Of a stretch of 64,000 nucleotides of DNA, positions 59,058 to 64,000 are shown piece by piece. Numbering within the stretch: position 1 is the stretch's first letter; every line of letters begins with the position of its first letter. A model generated the notes under the pieces. It was given only the letters and a program-made list of their open reading frames with translations, was not told the DNA's origin and made no database searches. Where the stretch lies: the NCBI GenBank assembly GCA_002371265.1, contig DFGT01000003.1:69072-133071 (forward strand), in the 5' to 3' direction. Source of the DNA: Bacteroidales bacterium UBA3743. GTDB lineage: Bacteria; Bacteroidota; Bacteroidia; Bacteroidales; Paludibacteraceae. A program made the position numbers and the translations under genes.

Positions 59058-61232
59058 ATGAAAAAAACTTTATTACTAGCATTGTTCGCATCTATTTCTC
59101 TATATTCAGAAGCATGTGGATGTGGCTCTTTCCCTCATCATGAAAGCATACCAAATAAAAACTATGCAGATTGGGGTAAACTTAAATTGGTAGAAAACCA
59201 ATTGTCAGACAAGAATGGAGAACCAGTCCAATTGAAAGGCTGGTCAACACAGTCTCTCCATTCTGATGATGTCCAAGGATGTCTTGGCGAAACTCAATGG
59301 GAGTTGATGAAAAAGTATGGGGCTAACGTTGTTCGTTTGGCTATGTATATTGATGAAAAAGATTCCTACCTTAGTGATTCAACAAGGTTCAAGGAACTTG
59401 TCAAGCAGAGTATCAAAGAGACTGCAGCGTTGGACATGTATTGTATCGTCGACTGGCATATCTCAGAATGGCAATCGCCTGAAAGAACAGGAGATCCTAA
59501 TGATTATCTTAAAGAGTCAATGTCTTTCTTTGAGGAAATCTCTAAGTATTGTGCAGATAATGGCTTCGACCATGTCCTGTATGAGATTTGTAATGAGCCA
59601 ACGTGTGGATGGACTAATGTAAAGCGTTATGCGGAAGAGGTAATACCAGTGATTACCACTAACCAGCCAGATGCAATTATTATAGTCGGTACAGACCAGT
59701 GGTGTCAGAAGATCATAGATCCTGTATTTGATCCAATTTCTTCTACGTACAAGAAGAATGTAATGTATTCTTTCCACTATTATGCATGTTCTCACCGCCA
59801 TTTGTTGGGCGACTTCCGTGTCGCACAGAAAAATATCCCAGTATTTGTTTCAGAGTGGTCTGCTGTGAAATTTAATGGAGAAGGACCTTTCTGTATCCAG
59901 AACTCAGATGAGTTGATCGCTAGTTGTGATAAAGGAAGTGTCGCTCCTCAGCTTGTCAGTTGGTGTGTCTGGGGTTGGGGTAAGAGTGATGATGCCTCTT
60001 CATTCTTCAATGGTTCATGTGATTCAGATCACATTTCGGATTATCTATCAATTGATTCAAAAAGGGAGTATGGATGGTATGTGTTAGATTTAATGGGATA
60101 TAGGAATGATCCTTATTGCGATGATTATTGGCCTACCCCAAATTCTATTCCATCTACCAATTCATCATTATGGAGATGGGATGAGTATGATACAGGAGGA
60201 CAGTATATTGCTTTCCACGATGCAAATAGCAGTGCATGGAAAATGGATGAAAATGGTTTCGTCGTTGGCTATAGAAATGATGGAGAAGAGGTTGATGTGT
60301 ATTCTTTAGCAAATGAGATGCAATTCATTAATGAGAAATGTCCTTGGTCTACAGTAGAAAATGGTAAAGTTGTAGCTTTTGATTCCACAATTTCAACAAA
60401 GTGGAAAGACGCAAATGGAAATCCTACATACAGGTCTTTGAATGCTGGCCGTATGTATTCAGGACCAGATGGCTCGGCTCGTCCAGACGAAGGTGTAGAT
60501 TTGAAAGATGCAAATTTAAGGGGAACAAATTATAAGGGAGAAAAGTACACGAGTCTTTATCTAGTAGAAGATGGAGAATGGATAAAATATCCAGTAGATG
60601 TTGAAAAGCCAGGATATTACAAGATAAAAGGACTTATCAGTTCAGAATATAAGGCGGCTAATAAGAATGGTGAGATTTCAATCATTTCAGAACATGGAAA
60701 CCATCTTCGTAGCACATCTGCATTAAAGGATAATGATGTTATCACTACATTTGGATTCCATAAAACAACAGTATGCGCTGACGATTCAATAGATGTATCG
60801 GATATTAGGAATTGTTGGTCAGAGGCAGACGCTATAAGTGGAGATCATAAGACTGTTTTGGCAGCATTCCCTAAAGCTGGAACACAAAATATTACCATCC
60901 GTTTCAGTGGAGATGCAAGTGGAGTGGGGCCTCTTATCTTTGAATGGTATGGAGATCTTGATCCAAATGATCCTATTACGGGAATAGACAATGTTAAGTC
61001 AGACGCATTGTCGTTTACTATCATTCCAAACCCAACTTCAGGAGAGTTCTCTATAACCCTTGCTGAAAACATAGAGGCAACAGTCGAGGTAGTTAACATG
61101 GCTGGCCAGATTGTCGTAGCTCAGAAAATAGAAGGCTCAGTTGCAATCAATAGAGTTTTGCCATCAGGGGTTTATACAGTAGTCGTTGAATCTAACGGAG
61201 CTGTCAGCACCCAGAAGTTGGTGGTTAAGTAA
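59058..61232 (+). CDS. Secreted GH5 glucanase with unassigned C-terminal module and T9SS tail (array copy 2)
   Basis: The gene encodes 724 residues from the ATG at 59058 (MKKTLLLALFASISLYSEA). The upstream in-frame ATG at 58932 precedes the likely promoter and is rejected. The GH5 domain has VQLKGWSTQSLHSD, acid/base Glu180 in CNEPTC and nucleophile Glu266 in FVSEWSAV. The C-terminal region repeats the module of copy 1 (DVYSLANEMQFINEKCPWST; VEDGEWIKYPVDVEKPGYYK) and ends in a T9SS domain (IIPNPTSGEFSITL; QKLVVK). Overall layout is the same as copy 1 but the sequence is clearly diverged, so the duplication is not recent. It has its own promoter and terminator. Confidence 0.87.
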   Translation: MKKTLLLALFASISLYSEACGCGSFPHHESIPNKNYADWGKLKLVENQLSDKNGEPVQLKGWSTQSLHSDDVQGCLGETQWELMKKYGANVVRLAMYIDEKDSYLSDSTRFKELVKQSIKETAALDMYCIVDWHISEWQSPERTGDPNDYLKESMSFFEEISKYCADNGFDHVLYEICNEPTCGWTNVKRYAEEVIPVITTNQPDAIIIVGTDQWCQKIIDPVFDPISSTYKKNVMYSFHYYACSHRHLLGDFRVAQKNIPVFVSEWSAVKFNGEGPFCIQNSDELIASCDKGSVAPQLVSWCVWGWGKSDDASSFFNGSCDSDHISDYLSIDSKREYGWYVLDLMGYRNDPYCDDYWPTPNSIPSTNSSLWRWDEYDTGGQYIAFHDANSSAWKMDENGFVVGYRNDGEEVDVYSLANEMQFINEKCPWSTVENGKVVAFDSTISTKWKDANGNPTYRSLNAGRMYSGPDGSARPDEGVDLKDANLRGTNYKGEKYTSLYLVEDGEWIKYPVDVEKPGYYKIKGLISSEYKAANKNGEISIISEHGNHLRSTSALKDNDVITTFGFHKTTVCADDSIDVSDIRNCWSEADAISGDHKTVLAAFPKAGTQNITIRFSGDASGVGPLIFEWYGDLDPNDPITGIDNVKSDALSFTIIPNPTSGEFSITLAENIEATVEVVNMAGQIVVAQKIEGSVAINRVLPSGVYTVVVESNGAVSTQKLVVK

Positions 61233-61260
61233 TAAGAATGAATTTTTATAAATCTCATTG

Positions 61261-61286
61261 GAAGGGAAGCTTTTTGGCTTCTCTTC
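61261..61286 (+). terminator. Terminator of GH5 array copy 2
   Basis: GAAGGGAAGC-tttttg-GCTTCTCTTC (one G-T pair) followed by TTTT. Confidence 0.75.
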
Positions 61287-61454
61287 TTTTATGCAGAATT
61301 GCATATTATGCCCAAAAAAAACACTATGTTTTTGTTTTACTTGAAAATAATCCGTAATATTGCGACGTGGCAACATCAATGAAGATTACCTTATAAACTT
61401 TAAGTGTTTTTGAATTATTGATGCGAATTTATTATTAACCTTAAAAGGATAGGC

Positions 61455-61762
61455 ATGAGAAAGATTTTTCTTTTATAGCGGTGACATCCATTGCATTGTC
61501 TGCTAATGTGAATAGTGTAATCATGGGCTAAATTATGCTGATTGGGGTAGATTAAAGTTGAAAGGAATACAGCTTGTTTTGTCTAAAACGGGTAATCCTG
61601 TCCAGTTGAAAGGCTGGTCTACACAATCACTTCATTCAGATGCTGTCAACTGGTATTTGAGGCAAGGTCAGTGGCAATTGACAAAATTTTGCCATCAGGT
61701 TTTATACTGTAATAGTTAAATCTAACGGTGATGTCAACACTCAGAAGTTGGTTGTGAAGTAA
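61455..61762 (+). pseudogene. GH5 array pseudogene with large internal deletion
   Basis: About 308 bases instead of about 2170. The ATG at 61455 is followed by a stop at codon 8. A later frame reads NYADWGRLKLKGIQ, then NPVQLKGWSTQSLHSDAVN and GQWQL, matching residues 35-82 of copy 2. The sequence then jumps directly to the 3' end: TTGCCATCAGG, one base lost, then codons for YTVIVKSNGDVNTQKLVVK and TAA, matching the T9SS terminus. So nearly the whole catalytic domain and the C-terminal module are gone. The following AATCTGAATTATTAGATTTC corresponds to the copy-1 downstream region, showing a third full duplication unit once existed. Confidence 0.85.
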
Positions 61763-61796
61763 TCTGAATTATTAGATTTCTTATAAAATCCACGGA

Positions 61797-61981
61797 GGGT
61801 GTATCAAAACTCAATTTATCAAAAATCAAACTATCAAAATGTAAGTTGATTTTTAAATTCTCCAAAAATATAGCCGTTTCAGAGACTTAACTGTAATTTT
61901 TAAGCTCTGAAACGGCTTTGTTCATATAAAAAGTGACAAAATGTAAGTTCGAAAAACTTGATTTTACATTTTGATACACCC
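61797..61981. mobile_element. MITE-like non-autonomous element
   Basis: A 185-base segment bounded by perfect terminal inverted repeats GGGTGTATCAAAA (61797-61809) and TTTTGATACACCC (61969-61981), extendable by two bases each side. It has no ORF. Inside are related sub-terminal CAAAATGTAAGTT motifs and a strong hairpin (AGCCGTTTCAGAG at 61872-61884 with CTCTGAAACGGCT at 61905-61917). It sits exactly where the terminator loop of the GH5 unit should be: CCACGGAGG on the left and CTCTCTTTTTTTT on the right. The target duplication is not obvious. Confidence 0.7.
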
Positions 61982-62104
61982 TCTCTTTTTTTTATACGGC
62001 CATTTGTGTTGTGGCTTTAATCTTTTGTCTTTCAGTGAATCCGTGATGGATATTTTGTAATATAATTGTAATGTGCTAAAAAATATTGGCGTCATGAAAA
62101 TATG

Positions 62105-62112
62105 TATTTTTG
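62105..62112 (+). promoter_or_regulatory. -7 element of GH5 array copy 3
   Basis: TATTTTTG matches TAnnTTTG, 93 bases before the ATG at 62206, the same distance as for copy 2. Confidence 0.45.
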
Positions 62113-62205
62113 CTATATGTAATCAATGAAGTCTATCTTGTTCTACTATTCGCAAGTACATTTCTTATATAAAAGGATTGAAATTACAAATCAAAATCAA
62201 AGAAT

Positions 62206-64000
62206 ATGAAGAAAACTTTATTACTAGCAGTGTTTGCATTCGTGACGTCGCATGTATTAGCATGTATTTGTCAGGGTCCAATACATCCAGATTATTATGT
62301 TGATTATGCCAATTGGGGAAAACTTCAATTGATTGGGAATCAATTGTCAAGTAAGGATGGTAGTCCTGCACAGTTAAGGGGAATGTCTATTTTTTTACTT
62401 CAAACTGATAGCTCTAATAACTGTGTTGGTGAGTCTCAGTGGAAGAAGATGAAGCAATATGGTGCTAATACCGTACGTTTGGCAATGCATATAGAAGAAG
62501 AGAACGCTTATTTAAGCAATCCAGCTAAGTATAAGACTCTTGTCAAACAGAGTATAGCAGAGACTGCTTCGTTGAATATGTATTGTATTGTGGATTGGCA
62601 TATTTTAGGGAGTGATCCAAACAACCATATAGAAGAATCTAGGATTTTTTTTGGTGAGATTTCTAAGTATTGTGCTGAAAATGGCTATGATCATGTTTTG
62701 TATGAAATATGTAACGAGCCTGAATGTGAATATGGTTGGTCGTCGATAAAGAACTATGCTGAGTATGTGATTCCTGCTATCATTGAAAACCAACCTAACG
62801 CAATGATTATCGTTGGTACAAATGATTGGTGTCAGAAGATTTTGGAGCCAGTTTCAAATCCAATTTCTAAGTACAAAGACAATGTATTGTATTCATTCCA
62901 CTACTATTCATGTTCTCACTACCATTTGTTAGGAGACTTCCGTTCAGCACAGGGTTCTATTCCAGTGTTTGTATCAGAGTGGTCAGCTGTGAAGTTTGAT
63001 GGTAATGGTCCATTCTGTAAGCAGAATGCAGACGACTTCATCTATTCTTGTGGAACAGGACATACAAAGCAACTTGTCAGCTGGTGTTTCGCAAATTGGC
63101 GAAGTGATGATGAATCGTCTTTTTTGACAGGGACTTGTGATGAATCTTCTTTATCTCAACTTGAGAGTTTTGATGATAATATTACATTGAGTAAATATAT
63201 AGTTAGTTTGATGTACTACGTGCCATCGGAAGATGAGGATTATTGTTGTGACCCTCGTTTTGGTCCATGCTCTTGGTATGATAACAACAAGATTCCAACT
63301 ACAACAGATGTATGGCAATGGGATGCATACAACGGAGGTGGCGAAGGTATAGCTTACCATGATGGAAATGCTGGAGCTTGGGAAAAGGATGAGGATGGTA
63401 TTGTCCTTGGCTACAAGGTAGGAAAGAATGAAGAGGTTGACGTATTCTCTTTGGCTTTTAAAATGCAGTGGCTAAATGATAAGTTTCCTTACTCTACTGT
63501 TGAAGATGACAAGGTCGTAGATTGGGATCCTATGATCAATACAGATTGGACGGATGCTAATAATGACAAGAAACCAACTTACAGATCTTTGAATGGTGGT
63601 CGTATGTATTCAGGTGCTGCTGGATCAAGACGTCCAGATGAAGGTGTGGATTTATATGTGGCAAACTGTTTAGGCACAGAGTTGGAGGATTCGATTTGCA
63701 ATAGCCTCGGATTGGTGGAGGACGGCGAGTGGATCAATTATACAGTGGATGTTGAAGCTCCAGGATATTACAAGCTTAAGGGTATAATCAGTTCGGAATA
63801 TAAGGCGGCATCTAAAAATGGCGAAATCCAGATTGTCTCGAATCATGGCAACCATCTGCGTTCCTCATCTATCCTTAGTGATGACAAGGCAATCACTTCG
63901 TTTGGATTCCCTAAGACAACGGTTTGTGCTGACGACTCAACAGATGTGTCAGATATTAGAAATTGCTGGGCAGAGGCAGATGCCGTAAGTGGTGAATATG
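62206..64000 (+). CDS. Secreted GH5 glucanase with unassigned C-terminal module (array copy 3), 3' end cut by window edge
   Basis: The gene opens at the ATG at 62206 and stays open to the edge (598 codons). The signal peptide MKKTLLLAVFAFVTSHVLA is followed directly by Cys20 (VLAC, a weak lipobox). The GH5 domain has acid/base Glu171 in CNEPEC and nucleophile Glu258 in FVSEWSAV. The conserved LKGWST block is altered to LRGMSIFLLQ. Bases 62752-63045 are almost identical to copy 1, with 158 consecutive identical bases at 62800-62957. The start resembles copy 2 and the last visible part (EYKAASKNGEIQIVSNHGNH; VCADDSTDVSDIRNCW) also follows copy 2. The T9SS tail is expected beyond the edge. Confidence 0.85.
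   Translation, partial: MKKTLLLAVFAFVTSHVLACICQGPIHPDYYVDYANWGKLQLIGNQLSSKDGSPAQLRGMSIFLLQTDSSNNCVGESQWKKMKQYGANTVRLAMHIEEENAYLSNPAKYKTLVKQSIAETASLNMYCIVDWHILGSDPNNHIEESRIFFGEISKYCAENGYDHVLYEICNEPECEYGWSSIKNYAEYVIPAIIENQPNAMIIVGTNDWCQKILEPVSNPISKYKDNVLYSFHYYSCSHYHLLGDFRSAQGSIPVFVSEWSAVKFDGNGPFCKQNADDFIYSCGTGHTKQLVSWCFANWRSDDESSFLTGTCDESSLSQLESFDDNITLSKYIVSLMYYVPSEDEDYCCDPRFGPCSWYDNNKIPTTTDVWQWDAYNGGGEGIAYHDGNAGAWEKDEDGIVLGYKVGKNEEVDVFSLAFKMQWLNDKFPYSTVEDDKVVDWDPMINTDWTDANNDKKPTYRSLNGGRMYSGAAGSRRPDEGVDLYVANCLGTELEDSICNSLGLVEDGEWINYTVDVEAPGYYKLKGIISSEYKAASKNGEIQIVSNHGNHLRSSSILSDDKAITSFGFPKTTVCADDSTDVSDIRNCWAEADAVSGEY

Larger units (their letters stand above)
61233..62205. other. Stretch without an intact gene between GH5 copies 2 and 3
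   Basis: It contains the copy-2 terminator, a GH5 pseudogene (61455-61762), a MITE-like element (61797-61981) and the promoter of copy 3 (62105-62112). Confidence 0.7.

Noticed and set aside
61541..61726. Short open frame inside the GH5 pseudogene considered as a real small gene
   Set aside because: It is the surviving 5' GH5 codons running into the deletion junction and out of frame; there is no start signal.
1..64000. tRNA, rRNA, CRISPR arrays, integrase/att sites and complete insertion sequences
   Set aside because: Intergenic gaps were read on both strands and no cloverleaf, spacer array, integrase or transposase gene was found.

Overview
This window comes from a Bacteroidota chromosome, most likely an uncultured, fibre-degrading member of the order Bacteroidales from a rumen or gut-like habitat. 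The evidence is: AT-rich intergenic DNA; promoters of the Bacteroidota type (TTTG, about 19-21 bases, TAnnTTTG); C-terminal type IX secretion (T9SS) sorting domains; OmpP1/FadL and OmpA-type outer membrane proteins; sodium/alanine symport; GTP-dependent PEP carboxykinase; and a glycine-lipid acyltransferase pair. The species cannot be named from the sequence. I found no rRNA, tRNA, CRISPR array, prophage or complete insertion sequence.

Layout. 1-5.1 kb: a left-truncated secreted esterase, an RCC1-repeat T9SS cargo protein and an outer membrane barrel, all on the minus strand. 5.2-10.0 kb: a nucleoside-recognition (Gate) membrane protein behind the sufBCD iron-sulfur operon. 10.1-18.1 kb: an accessory-looking block with a WYL regulator, a run of small unrecognised genes including an EcsC-family protein and a glycine-zipper protein, then a large soluble histidine-kinase-like protein with a receiver-domain partner. 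It ends at a decayed copy of the esterase 5' end (about 18.4 kb). 18.8-31.3 kb: housekeeping genes (aldolase, DUF1015, UbiE/MenG, glycine-lipid acyltransferases, flippase, MtgA, PanB, DUF1846, AGCS and EamA transporters). 31.4-38.0 kb: envelope biogenesis genes, where CdsA, PSD and PssA (phosphatidylethanolamine route) surround a Wza/Wzc/CpsB capsule-export and tyrosine-phosphorylation module. 38.2-40.1 kb: PEP carboxykinase.

40.3-64 kb is dominated by plant cell wall degradation. A 1237-residue protein appears to join a CE6 acetyl-xylan esterase, a GH11 xylanase, a CBM6, a CE15 glucuronoyl esterase and a T9SS tail. Two tandem GH5_2-like glucanases follow (one lipoprotein, one without a signal peptide), then a lipoprotein/OmpA pair. 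The right end is an expanding array of GH5 genes: two intact, one internally deleted pseudogene and one running off the edge. These share a large unassigned C-terminal module. The last copy looks like a mosaic of the first two. Together the enzymes would act on acetylated glucuronoxylan, lignin-carbohydrate esters and beta-glucan/cellulose outside the cell or on its surface.

Non-coding points of note: two minus-strand small-RNA genes of one apparent family, each with promoter and GNRA-loop terminator; an AAA/DUF4143 ATPase flanked by near-identical double-palindrome repeats; a 185-bp MITE-like element sitting in the terminator position of the GH5 pseudogene; and a dispersed GAGACGCACG palindrome found three times. 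All calls were made by reading the sequence; no database search was possible.
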